From contig JADFDM010000011.1 in NCBI GenBank assembly GCA_018262795.1, forward strand, positions 1 through 44,142: a stretch of DNA of 44,142 bases. The letters are read 5' to 3'. The notes under the pieces were generated by a model. That model was given only the letters and a program-made list of their open reading frames with translations, made no database searches and was not told where the DNA came from. The translations under genes were made by a program, and so were the position numbers. Source of the stretch: Sphingobacteriales bacterium. GTDB lineage: Bacteria > Bacteroidota > Bacteroidia > Chitinophagales > LD1. Shown here piece by piece: positions 1 through 9,595 of this stretch. Each line of letters begins with the position of its first letter. The stretch's first letter is position 1.

Positions 1-845
<845 letters not shown>

Positions 846-935
846 TTTATTTTTTTCAGTATTGAAGATTTGATTTTATTAACCCAATTTGTCAAAATTT
901 ATTGACTCTGTGTTGTTCGGCCAGAGTGTAAACTT

Positions 936-1049
<114 letters not shown>

Positions 1050-1055
1050 TATTTT

Positions 1056-1090
1056 AAAGCCTTTCTGCTAAAGCAGAAGGGCTTTTTTAT
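1056..1090 (+). terminator. Rho-independent terminator of the rRNA operon
   Basis: AGCCTTTCTGC, a TAAA loop and GCAGAAGGGCT form an 11-bp stem with one G-T pair, followed immediately by a T run. It sits directly after the 5S gene and closes the operon. The 217 bases between it and the next gene hold no open frame and no perfect TAnnTTTG box. Confidence 0.9.
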
Positions 1091-1292
1091 TTTTCTGCTT
1101 TCCTGTTTCAGAACTTGTGTTTATCTGGTGTTGGGTATTTACTTATACAATATGGTCTGACAAAATTTTTCTCGGTAATTTAACTATGGAGGACAAAATG
1201 TCTTTATAGAATAGGTGATATGGTCATAATTTCTGCTAAAGTGCTGTGGTATCCTGTTTGTTTAGTTGGCTCTAAATTTAATAACCAAAAAT

Positions 1293-1300
1293 AAGGAGGA
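1293..1300 (+). promoter_or_regulatory. Strong ribosome binding site of hsp20
   Basis: AAGGAGGA lies 7 bases before the ATG at 1308. It is a near-perfect anti-Shine-Dalgarno match. This is unusual here because most genes in the window, as is typical for Bacteroidota, have no recognisable Shine-Dalgarno sequence. It suggests strong translation of the chaperone when its mRNA is made. Confidence 0.75.
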
Positions 1301-1307
1301 TTAAACT

Positions 1308-1757
1308 ATGACAATGTTAAGTGTAAAACCAGAAAACGGAAAATTGGGGTTCCCAAGGTTATCAAACATGATGGAAAGTTTTTTTGAAAATGAACTTTTC
1401 AACATGAGTGATCAGGACTTTTTTAAAACTCCGGCTTTAGTAAACATTAAAGACTCCAAAGAGAGTTACCGAATTGAAGTAGCTGCACCGGGTTTTAAGA
1501 AGGAGGATTTCAATATTAGCTTGGAAGGAGGAATATTGACAATTAAAGCGGAGCATAAAGCTACTACAGAAACGAACGAGGAAAAGTTTACTCGTAAGGA
1601 GTTTAACTTTAGCTCATTTGCTCGAAATTTTACTCTTCCCAAGACGATCGAAGTTACGAAAGTTGTCGCCAGCTATGAGGACGGTATTTTAAGGGTTGTA
1701 CTTCCTAAAAAAGAAGAGGCTAAAGAAACATCAAAAATGGAAGTGAAGATCTCTTAG
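1308..1757 (+). CDS. Small heat-shock protein, Hsp20/alpha-crystallin family
   Basis: A 149-residue ATP-independent holdase chaperone that would bind unfolding proteins in the cytoplasm. An alpha-crystallin domain spans about residues 43-140. The conserved A-x-x-x-x-G-I-L signature is visible as ASYEDGILRVVLPK near residue 122, and the protein ends in the V-K-I version of the I-x-I oligomerisation tail. The N-terminal arm is about 40 residues and contains an aromatic FFENELF patch. The length is normal for class A bacterial Hsp20. The start is fixed by the AAGGAGGA site. It is monocistronic: the rRNA terminator precedes it and a strong hairpin follows. No CIRCE element is visible upstream. 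Confidence 0.95.
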   Translation: MTMLSVKPENGKLGFPRLSNMMESFFENELFNMSDQDFFKTPALVNIKDSKESYRIEVAAPGFKKEDFNISLEGGILTIKAEHKATTETNEEKFTRKEFNFSSFARNFTLPKTIEVTKVVASYEDGILRVVLPKKEEAKETSKMEVKIS

Positions 1758-1813
1758 TATGTAGGGTAACTAACCCAAAGTTGATTTAGCTTTCTCAAGA
1801 AGCGCAAATTTAG

Positions 1814-1860
1814 AAGTCCGGATTCATTGGGCAACTTCCAATGAATCCGGACTTTTCTTG
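1814..1860 (+). terminator. Strong hairpin terminator after hsp20
   Basis: AAGTCCGGATTCATTGG (1814-1830) and its exact complement (1838-1854) form a perfect 17-bp stem around a 7-base loop, followed by TTTCTTG. The distance of 57 bases from the hsp20 stop and the position before a convergent gene fit a terminator. The stem is longer than usual, so the RNA may also be protected at its 3' end. Confidence 0.75.
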
Positions 1861-1952
1861 TTGGAAGATTGGAGAATATTAAAATCAGGAGGACAAACAA
1901 TAAAGGAAATGATCCTCTATGGTTATTCGGATTCTTACCTTTTAATGATTTA

Positions 1953-2231
1953 TTATTCTTTCTCTTCTAATTGGTGACTACAGGGTGTTGTATTTTTCTT
2001 ACCATTCTTAGCATTCTTTTTGTCGGAGCAACATTGCTTACTTTGCTCTGCCCCTTTTTTGCAGCAGGTCTTGGGTTCGGTAGTAATGGTATTGGAGTTT
2101 ACAATCGGTTTGCTGTCCACCTTTACAACAGGCGTTGCTTGTTTTACATTTGTTGGAGAAGTGGCATTTTGCTGCGCACTTAAAGCAAATGCTGCCAAGG
2201 AGAAACAAGTCAATAGAAAGGTTTTTTTCAT
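1953..2231 (-). CDS. Small secreted cysteine- and lysine-rich protein
   Basis: Not a family I recognise. From the internal ATG at 2231 it encodes 92 residues with a clear Sec signal peptide (MKKTF, hydrophobic core, then ALSA-QQ cleavage site near residue 19). The mature part is hydrophilic, Thr/Lys-rich, and has two CC pairs (TCCKKG and QCCSDKK) plus a further Cys and His near the end. Five cysteines in about 35 residues suggest metal binding or disulphide bonding in the periplasm; this is inference. An alternative in-frame ATG at 2252 adds seven residues ahead of the signal peptide. It lies 50 bases after psd on the same strand and might be co-transcribed. Overlapping plus-strand frames lack such organisation. 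Confidence 0.65.
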   Translation of the reverse strand: MKKTFLLTCFSLAAFALSAQQNATSPTNVKQATPVVKVDSKPIVNSNTITTEPKTCCKKGAEQSKQCCSDKKNAKNGKKNTTPCSHQLEEKE

Positions 2232-2283
2232 AATTCGGGTTTTAGTGATCATGCTTTTCTGATTTAAACAATTTGATTTTATT

Positions 2284-3009
2284 TCATTCTGAAAATTCCA
2301 GCCAATCGCTCAAGTCATCCAGTAAACTTTTTCCCTCTCCGGGTAAGGTTCCAATCACAGTTACACCACCTTTTACTTTCTGCTTGAGATCTACTTCTAT
2401 CTTGGTGCCTATCGGTAAAAATAAATCAACCCGCGAACCGAATTTTATGAATCCTAACTCGGCATTTTGCTGTACTTCATCACCTTCTTTGAGATACCAT
2501 TTTATTTTTCGTGCGAGTTTTCCGGCTATTTGTCGTATCAAAATTTCGATGCCCGTTTCGTCATGTTCAATCACTACGGTATTCCTTTCATTCTTTTCGG
2601 AGGACTTCGGATGCCAAGCTACTAAATATGTTCCGGGATGGTATTTCTGATAAGTGACTAAGCCACTTATGGGGTTTCGATTTACATGCACATTGGCGGG
2701 AGACATAAAGATAGAAACCTGAATCCGTTTATCGTTAAAGTATTCATTTTCAAAAACTTCTTCGATTACCACTACTCGGCCATCAGCCGGGGCAATGATT
2801 TGGCTATCGCTGGTGAAAAACTGGCGATACGGCAATCGGAAGAATGAGGCAAAAGCCAAAATGATGATCAACGAAATACCACCTGTAATGTAATAGACCG
2901 TAATATCTCGGAAATAGAAGGCGACCGCAGCATCTATAGCCAAAAGAATGATCGCTGAAACGAAAAGTATTTTGTACCCTTCTCGATGTATCTTTAATTT
3001 CTTCTTCAT
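2284..3009 (-). CDS. psd: Phosphatidylserine decarboxylase (short, archaeal-type)
   Basis: Converts phosphatidylserine to phosphatidylethanolamine in the inner membrane. 241 residues from the ATG at 3009. Two N-terminal membrane segments (about 13-31 and 38-55) are followed by the catalytic domain with APADG (73-77), FMSPANVHVNR (101-111) and HPGTY (124-128). The self-cleavage site is FGSR (190-193), the form of the LGST motif seen in the short Psd family; cleavage between Gly191 and Ser192 would give the pyruvoyl cofactor on the small C-terminal chain. An in-frame upstream start at 3063 would add 18 hydrophilic residues with no counterpart in the family, and a promoter box sits between the two starts, so the shorter form is preferred. 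No pssA is visible next to it. Confidence 0.92.
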   Translation of the reverse strand: MKKKLKIHREGYKILFVSAIILLAIDAAVAFYFRDITVYYITGGISLIIILAFASFFRLPYRQFFTSDSQIIAPADGRVVVIEEVFENEYFNDKRIQVSIFMSPANVHVNRNPISGLVTYQKYHPGTYLVAWHPKSSEKNERNTVVIEHDETGIEILIRQIAGKLARKIKWYLKEGDEVQQNAELGFIKFGSRVDLFLPIGTKIEVDLKQKVKGGVTVIGTLPGEGKSLLDDLSDWLEFSE

Positions 3010-3020
3010 AGAATGACCGA

Positions 3021-3028
3021 CAAACCTA
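3021..3028 (-). promoter_or_regulatory. Promoter -7 box for psd
   Basis: Read on the minus strand this is TAGGTTTG, a perfect match to the Bacteroidota -7 consensus TAnnTTTG. It ends 12 bases before the ATG at 3009, giving a leader of only a few bases. No good -33 TTTG is seen at the expected distance. Confidence 0.5.
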
Positions 3029-3433
3029 ACCGAATTAGTGAAACATCCGTCTGTAGTGAACATAATATTCTTTCACCGGTTTTAGTGCAGCTAAAATGCA
3101 AATAGATAACCTAAAGTAAAGAATGGATAAAGAGAGAGCTGTATAAGCAGGATCGTGGTCTTTTTCCTTTCGGAGGGGGCTATAGGCGGGTTCTGCGCAA
3201 CATAAAAGCAATCCCTGTTATTCTTAAATCAATAGGCGAAGCAGCGTCAAGCGAGAAAGATATTTTCTTATTAATCGCTCTGCTTTGCTTCTACACACTT
3301 TCACAAAACAATTAAAGACAGGAGCGAGGTGCTCTCGCCAGTTCAAAACTTACGAGGCCAACCCTATTTTATACTTCGGTTCTCTTATTAGCCAGATAAA
3401 AAAAATTCTACCTTACATTTAAAATCATTTATT
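3029..3433. other. Intergenic region between psd and the 56-residue protein
   Basis: About 400 bases with no credible gene. It holds an inverted repeat, GAAGCAGCG near 3238 against CGCTCTGCTTTGCTTC near 3277, that could form a loose hairpin. A 7-of-8 match to the -7 consensus (TACATTTA, 3414-3421) lies 12 bases before the next ATG and is a weak promoter candidate for the small membrane protein. Confidence 0.4.
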
Positions 3434-3604
3434 ATGGAAATTGAACACAAAGAAAAAAACAAGACTGCCGGACTGCTTTTTGTTGGCTGTCTGTTTGTAG
3501 GCATGGCTTTAGGATTTTGGTTCGGCAAATTACCTATTGGGCTGTTAGGGGGAATGGGAGTGGGATTTCTCGCCTCTGCTGCTTATCGCGCACTAAGGGA
3601 GTGA
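3434..3604 (+). CDS. Small membrane protein, 56 residues
   Basis: ATG at 3434 to TGA at 3602-3604. A charged 10-residue N-terminus (rich in Glu, Lys and His) is followed by two hydrophobic Gly-rich segments, about 11-29 and 35-50, separated by the short loop WFGKLP, and a basic YRALRE tail. This is a helical hairpin with small-residue packing (GLLGGMGVG). I do not recognise the family. Coding character comes from the membrane-protein pattern and the preceding -7-like box. It is convergent with the VanZ-like gene, with 27 bases between the stops. Confidence 0.55.
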   Translation: MEIEHKEKNKTAGLLFVGCLFVGMALGFWFGKLPIGLLGGMGVGFLASAAYRALRE

Positions 3605-3631
3605 GCGCTTTCAAGAAACTAAACGACCTCT

Positions 3632-4474
3632 TTACGTTTCCTCCGAATAGCCATCTAATCCAAAATAGAAAAGAGCCATCAGAGGGATTGCGAAGAATGA
3701 TTCTATCGGCTGCATGGCGTGGTAAATTACCTCGCGCCCGGGAAATTGTCGCCAGAAGGGTTGCGGCTCTTTCAAAGTATTCAACACCAAAAGAGTATGG
3801 TCACATTTATCAGCGGCATACAAAGCAACATACCCAAACTGCACCAACAGCACTGCTATCACCATCCCGGCAATTAAAGTATAGAACTCTGCTCGCTTAA
3901 ACACCATTACCGGCTTTTGGGGTACCGATACCTTCGCCACCATCAGCAACAGCATGGTCATGGCGCATCCGTACATATCCATCATAATATCGTTAAACTC
4001 GAAGAACTCCACACTATCGGGATAAAGTATTTGGTATTGATGCCACTCATCTACCAACATAAACGGAATGGCAAATAGAATAGCCGCCCCATAGCGACCG
4101 GTAAGTGGGTAAAGTAAGAAAGCCAAAAAAGTAAATTCCAGCGAGTGAATGATTTCAATATTCATTTCAAACATGGTATTGAAATGCACGATCATCAAGG
4201 TCGCGGTAATTATGAGGTAGAATATTTTTCTGCTGCGATTCTCTGTATTCTTCCGCAGTTGAGTGAACATAAAAACGATAAACAGCAACAAAGACAAAAG
4301 AAAAATAGCCGCTATTACTTTGTTGTAAATTGGTAGGCTCAGGCTATTCATAATAAGTACCGAAACTTTCACCAAAGGGTCGTGCATGAAAAAGATAAAT
4401 ACAAAATAGACTACAGCAAAAGTGAGATTGAGCAGAGGATGTTTGTGCAGCCAGTGGAGCAGTTGTTGAATCAT
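3632..4474 (-). CDS. VanZ-like integral membrane protein
   Basis: 280 residues with about seven hydrophobic segments. The central part matches the VanZ-like pattern: a helix with HSLEFTFLAFLL (110-121), then DEWHQYQ (142-148) and a following Asp-rich segment with NDIMMDMYG (161-169), comparable to the H-x-x-E, D-E-x-x-Q and D-x-x-x-N-x-x-G elements of the family. VanZ relatives are linked to teicoplanin resistance in enterococci, but most chromosomal homologues have no known role. The gene starts 12 bases after the hutU stop on the same strand and is probably co-transcribed with it, though no functional link is evident. The assignment rests on motifs only. Confidence 0.6.
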   Translation of the reverse strand: MIQQLLHWLHKHPLLNLTFAVVYFVFIFFMHDPLVKVSVLIMNSLSLPIYNKVIAAIFLLSLLLFIVFMFTQLRKNTENRSRKIFYLIITATLMIVHFNTMFEMNIEIIHSLEFTFLAFLLYPLTGRYGAAILFAIPFMLVDEWHQYQILYPDSVEFFEFNDIMMDMYGCAMTMLLLMVAKVSVPQKPVMVFKRAEFYTLIAGMVIAVLLVQFGYVALYAADKCDHTLLVLNTLKEPQPFWRQFPGREVIYHAMQPIESFFAIPLMALFYFGLDGYSEET

Positions 4475-4486
4475 TCGCAGCCTTCT

Positions 4487-6133
4487 TTATAAAGCTAAAC
4501 CAAACTTGCGGCTGGTTTCTTTAGCGAGTTCATAACCCGCATCCGCATGACGAATTACTCCGAGGGCGGGGTCGTTGTGCAACACGCGCTTCAACTTGCG
4601 CTTTGCGTCATCGGTGCCATCAGCGACTATTACCATACCGGCATGGAGCGAGTAGCCCATCCCCACACCGCCACCGTGGTGAAATGATACCCAGCCGGCT
4701 CCCCCTGCTGTATTAATGAGCGCATTCAGGATAGGCCAATCGGCAATGGCATCGCTACCATCCATCATGGCTTCGGTTTCGCGGTTGGGCGAAGCCACAC
4801 TTCCCGTGTCGAGATGATCGCGACCAATCACAATGGGGGCTTTTACTTTCCCTTGCTTTACTAAATCATTGAAAGCTACTCCGGCAATTTCGCGCTCCCC
4901 CATGCCCAACCAGCAGATGCGTGCAGGCAATCCTTGAAAAGCTATTTTCTCTTTGGCCAGATTTAACCAGCGAATCAAACCTTTGTTTACGGGGAAAAGT
5001 TCTTTCAGTTTTTCATCGCACACCGCTATATCATTGGGGTCGCCACTCAGGGCTACAAAACGGAAGGGTCCTTTCCCTTCACAAAAAAGCGGACGGATAT
5101 AGGCGGGTACAAAACCAGGAAAATCAAAAGCATTTTCTACCCCGCGCTTATCTTTTGCTTGTCCGCGGATATTGTTGCCATAATCGAAAGTAATGGCTCC
5201 GCGTTTTTGCAATTCCAACATCTGACGCACGTGCTTTGCCATTGTATTCAAAGAGCGGTTACAGTATTCTTCAGGGTTCGTTTCGCGCAGTGCTTTGGCT
5301 TGTGATACTGAAAGCCCTTCGGGGAAATAGCCCACCAGTTCATCATGTGCAGAAGTCTGATCGGTGAGCGTGTCGGGAGTAATGTTCCGATCTATTATGC
5401 GTTGGAGCATATCCACCGCGTTGCAGCAAATGCCGATAGAAGTAGCTTCGTCTTTTTCTTTTGCTGCCAATGCCCAATCAATCCCCTCGTCTATATTGTT
5501 GGTGTATTTGTCGAGATAGCGGGTTTCTACTCTTTTTTTAATCCGCCATTCCTCCATTTCGGCTGCCAAGCAAATGCCTTCGTTCATCGTAATGGCCAGC
5601 GGTTGTGCGCCTCCCATGCCTCCCAAGCCGGCAGTAACATTCAGTTTGCCTTTCAGTGAACCCTCAAAATGTTGTGCTGCTAAGGAGAGAAATGTTTCGT
5701 AAGTGCCTTGCACAATACCCTGCGAGCCGATGTATATCCAAGAGCCGGCTGTCATTTGGCCATACATTATCAGCCCTTTCTTTTCCAACTCGCGGAAATG
5801 TTCCCAAGTAGCCCACCGACCTACTAAATTTGAATTGGCAATGAGCACACGAGGTGCATCTTTATGAGAGCGAAGAACACCTACCGGCTTTCCACTTTGA
5901 ATCAATAACGTTTCGTCTTCTTCTAAATCCTTCAAGCATTCAACAATTTTATCGAAGGCTTCCCAGTTACGAGCGGCCTTGCCCAAGCCACCGTACACAA
6001 TCAAATCTTCAGGCCTTTCGGCTACTTCGGGGTCTAAGTTATTCATCAACATGCGCAGTGCGGCTTCTTGCGTCCAGCCTTTGCATTGTAGTTTAGTGCC
6101 GCGCTGTGCGCGAATAATTTTGGTGTTATTCAT
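4487..6133 (-). CDS. hutU: Urocanate hydratase (urocanase)
   Basis: Second enzyme of histidine degradation: adds water to urocanate to give 4-imidazolone-5-propionate, using tightly bound NAD+ as an electrophile. 548 residues, the normal length (about 555). Visible conserved stretches are [11 protein letters not shown] (47-57), [20 protein letters not shown] (125-144), the NAD-site segment [14 protein letters not shown] (167-180), the active-site Cys407 in [14 protein letters not shown] (401-414, equivalent to Cys410 of the Pseudomonas enzyme), and a C-terminal [16 protein letters not shown]. hutH, hutI and hutG/ftcD are not in the window, so the pathway is split across the genome. It lies upstream of, and probably in one transcript with, the VanZ-like gene. 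Confidence 0.97.
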   Translation of the reverse strand: MNNTKIIRAQRGTKLQCKGWTQEAALRMLMNNLDPEVAERPEDLIVYGGLGKAARNWEAFDKIVECLKDLEEDETLLIQSGKPVGVLRSHKDAPRVLIANSNLVGRWATWEHFRELEKKGLIMYGQMTAGSWIYIGSQGIVQGTYETFLSLAAQHFEGSLKGKLNVTAGLGGMGGAQPLAITMNEGICLAAEMEEWRIKKRVETRYLDKYTNNIDEGIDWALAAKEKDEATSIGICCNAVDMLQRIIDRNITPDTLTDQTSAHDELVGYFPEGLSVSQAKALRETNPEEYCNRSLNTMAKHVRQMLELQKRGAITFDYGNNIRGQAKDKRGVENAFDFPGFVPAYIRPLFCEGKGPFRFVALSGDPNDIAVCDEKLKELFPVNKGLIRWLNLAKEKIAFQGLPARICWLGMGEREIAGVAFNDLVKQGKVKAPIVIGRDHLDTGSVASPNRETEAMMDGSDAIADWPILNALINTAGGAGWVSFHHGGGVGMGYSLHAGMVIVADGTDDAKRKLKRVLHNDPALGVIRHADAGYELAKETSRKFGLAL

Positions 6134-6149
6134 AACAGAAATTGATTCC

Positions 6150-6157
6150 CAAAATTA
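6150..6157 (-). promoter_or_regulatory. Promoter -7 box for hutU
   Basis: On the minus strand this is TAATTTTG, a perfect TAnnTTTG match ending 17 bases before the hutU ATG, so the leader would be about 10 bases. A -33 element is not clear. Confidence 0.45.
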
Positions 6158-6285
6158 CCATAATAAAGTTTTGGGGAGGTATGGTAGATTGTAGAATCAA
6201 GAGGTAAGAATCAGACTGACAAGCAGAAACTGAAAACTAAAATAAACAGTGAATACCGAATTTCCATTAACGAGTACTCAGTCCA

Positions 6286-7809
<1,524 letters not shown>

Positions 7810-7861
7810 TTAGTTGGTTAGCGGATAATGGATATATTAGCAACTAATATAGAAATAACTC

Positions 7862-7912
7862 TATCCCATACGCCTTTTTTTTATAAATATTTTTTGAAGC
7901 GGGGTATGGAAT
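7862..7912. promoter_or_regulatory. Inverted repeat between divergent glpK and arginase genes
   Basis: TATCCCATACGCC (7862-7874) faces GGGGTATGGAATA (7901-7913): the CCATAC/GTATGG arms are exact and the extension has one mismatch. The arms flank a very AT-rich core (TTTTTTTTATAAATATTTTTT). The location midway between divergent starts fits an operator or a structured leader; a terminator is less likely as no gene ends here. Its role is inferred. Confidence 0.35.
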
Positions 7913-7941
7913 AGCCTTTTCAAAATAAGGAGCAAACAATA

Positions 7942-7969
7942 TTAACTTAGCGACAGCTAAGATAGTTAA
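7942..7969 (+). promoter_or_regulatory. Small hairpin in the arginase leader
   Basis: TTAACTTAGC-GACA-GCTAAGATAGTTAA forms a 6-bp stem (CTTAGC/GCTAAG) around a GACA loop, extended by TTAA pairs. It lies 20 bases upstream of the arginase ATG and may affect translation. No function is known. Confidence 0.3.
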
Positions 7970-7989
7970 TGGCTGATTAATAGTTAGTT

Positions 7990-8946
7990 ATGAAGAAAGT
8001 GAAACAAATAAGACTGATTGAAGTGAAAAGCGAAGTAGGAGCGGGAACGCGCGGAGCCAGCCTTGGGGTGGACGCAATTAAGATTGCCGCTCTCGATTTC
8101 AGGAGCAATTTTTTTAAAACTCATCGCAGCATAAATATACCGGATGATAATGCTGCGCTTTATGGCGTTATCGAAAGTCGGTATGCCAAGCGAATTAGAA
8201 GTGTGATCAAGATGTATGAACGCATCGGAGCCGCCATCCGCGATTCGCTGAAGGATGGCAAATTTCCTTTGGTGCTTTCCGGTGATCATTCCAGTGCCGG
8301 GGGAACCATTGCCGGCATCCGCATGGCCTATCCCGATTCACGACTCGGAGTTATTTGGATAGATGCTCATGCCGATCTTCACTCGCCCTATACTTCTCCT
8401 TCGGGAAATATGCACGGTATGCCGGTGGCTACTGCTTTGGCAGAAGATAACATTGAGGAGAAAGTAAATGACCTCGATTATGAAACTATTGAGCTGTGGG
8501 AGCGATTAAAAAACGTAGGAGACATATCCCCAAAGGTGGAATACCGCGACTTACTATATATGACCATGCGCGATTTTGAAGAGCAGGAAGGTTATTTGCT
8601 CAAGCAGCATAAGGTGAAGAATTTTACGACTTCTGAAATCAGAAAAATAGGCGTGACTAAGGTTTGCCGAGAGGCACTCAAATATCTATCGCAGTGTGAC
8701 AAGATTTACATTTCCTTCGATGCCGATTCGCTCGACCCTACCATTTCCAGAGGTACCGGCACTCCGGTAAAAGGCGGCATTAATGAAAGAGAAGCGGCTG
8801 ATATTATTTTGGAATTGGTGCAAAATGAAAGAGTCTGTTGCTTAGAATTTACAGAAGTGAACCCTACATTAGACAGTGAGAACGTAATGGCCGAAACAGT
8901 GTTTGAAATTCTATCGAAAGTGGCGCGGCAGGTGGAGATTATTTAA
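7990..8946 (+). CDS. Arginase / ureohydrolase family protein
   Basis: Likely hydrolyses L-arginine to ornithine and urea with a two-manganese centre. 318 residues. All metal ligands are present: His100 in SGDHSSAGG, Asp125, His127 and Asp129 in WIDAHADLHSP, and Asp244 and Asp246 in SFDADSLDP. The loop SPYTSPSGNMHGMP (132-145) matches the arginase type, in which Ser-x-Asn residues hold the amino-acid end of arginine, better than agmatinase. GTGTPVKGG (255-263) is also typical. Closely related formimidoylglutamase (HutG) is an alternative, and hutU is nearby, but the substrate loop favours arginase. It is divergent from glpK. Confidence 0.85.
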   Translation: MKKVKQIRLIEVKSEVGAGTRGASLGVDAIKIAALDFRSNFFKTHRSINIPDDNAALYGVIESRYAKRIRSVIKMYERIGAAIRDSLKDGKFPLVLSGDHSSAGGTIAGIRMAYPDSRLGVIWIDAHADLHSPYTSPSGNMHGMPVATALAEDNIEEKVNDLDYETIELWERLKNVGDISPKVEYRDLLYMTMRDFEEQEGYLLKQHKVKNFTTSEIRKIGVTKVCREALKYLSQCDKIYISFDADSLDPTISRGTGTPVKGGINEREAADIILELVQNERVCCLEFTEVNPTLDSENVMAETVFEILSKVARQVEII

Positions 8947-8987
8947 AAAAGAGAGTTATATTTATTTCAACCAAAAATAAAACTATC

Positions 8988-9536
8988 ATGAAAAAAATCT
9001 TTCACACTTCAGTTTTTGCTGCTATTGTAATGTCACTATTCACTTTCTCTTCTTGCACCAAAGAAGATGTAGTGGTGGTTCAGAATCTTGGAGAAATTTC
9101 TCAATGCTTGACTTACGACACGCATGAACATACCACTCCGTACGTATTTAGTTTCAATAAAACGGATGTTGAATCGGCCTTTGCGGCAGCCGGGGCTACT
9201 TTTGATTTGGAGAAAATTAAAAATGCCAAACTGAGCGAGATCAAAGCAGAAGTAACTACTACCGCTGCTACCTTTAATGATATTGGCGGCTTTGAATTAT
9301 ATCTCAGAAAACCGGGAGCCACATTAGATCAGGAAGTTCAGGTAGCTTATATCAATAACATTGACAACAACGCTACGGAAGTAACGATGAAGATTAATGG
9401 CACTGATTTTAAGAGTCTGCTATCAGAGAATACTCTAGAATTAGTACTTCGATTAACCAACAAAGAAGGGAGCGGAGCGCCTGTGTGCATTAAAATTAAA
9501 GATGGCAAGTTAGCCTATACAGTTTCGGCTAAGTAA
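8988..9536 (+). CDS. Lipoprotein of unknown function
   Basis: 182 residues. A type II signal peptide ends in the lipobox FSSC, with Cys23 as the lipidated residue, followed by TKED; an acidic segment after Cys is common for surface-exposed Bacteroidota lipoproteins. The mature part is Thr/Val-rich with alternating hydrophobic residues (for example ATEVTMKING, NTLELVLRLTN, KLAYTVSAK), which suggests an all-beta domain. I recognise no family. It starts 41 bases after the arginase stop and may be read through from it. The bidirectional terminator follows. Confidence 0.8.
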   Translation: MKKIFHTSVFAAIVMSLFTFSSCTKEDVVVVQNLGEISQCLTYDTHEHTTPYVFSFNKTDVESAFAAAGATFDLEKIKNAKLSEIKAEVTTTAATFNDIGGFELYLRKPGATLDQEVQVAYINNIDNNATEVTMKINGTDFKSLLSENTLELVLRLTNKEGSGAPVCIKIKDGKLAYTVSAK

Positions 9537-9558
9537 GCAAAACCTCGTTCTCAAAAAC

Positions 9559-9590
9559 AAAAAAACCGCGATGGATGTCGCGGTTTTTTT
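9559..9590. terminator. Bidirectional Rho-independent terminator
   Basis: AAAAAAACCGCGA-TGGATG-TCGCGGTTTTTTT is a perfect 13-bp stem with an A run before and a T run after. It serves both the plus-strand lipoprotein gene and the minus-strand typA, whose stops are 60 bases apart. Confidence 0.93.
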
Positions 9591-9595
9591 ATGGT

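Noticed and set aside
3517-3900. A 127-codon plus-strand frame
   Set aside because: It overlaps the 56-residue gene and runs antisense to the VanZ-like gene, with low-complexity basic sequence and no domain.
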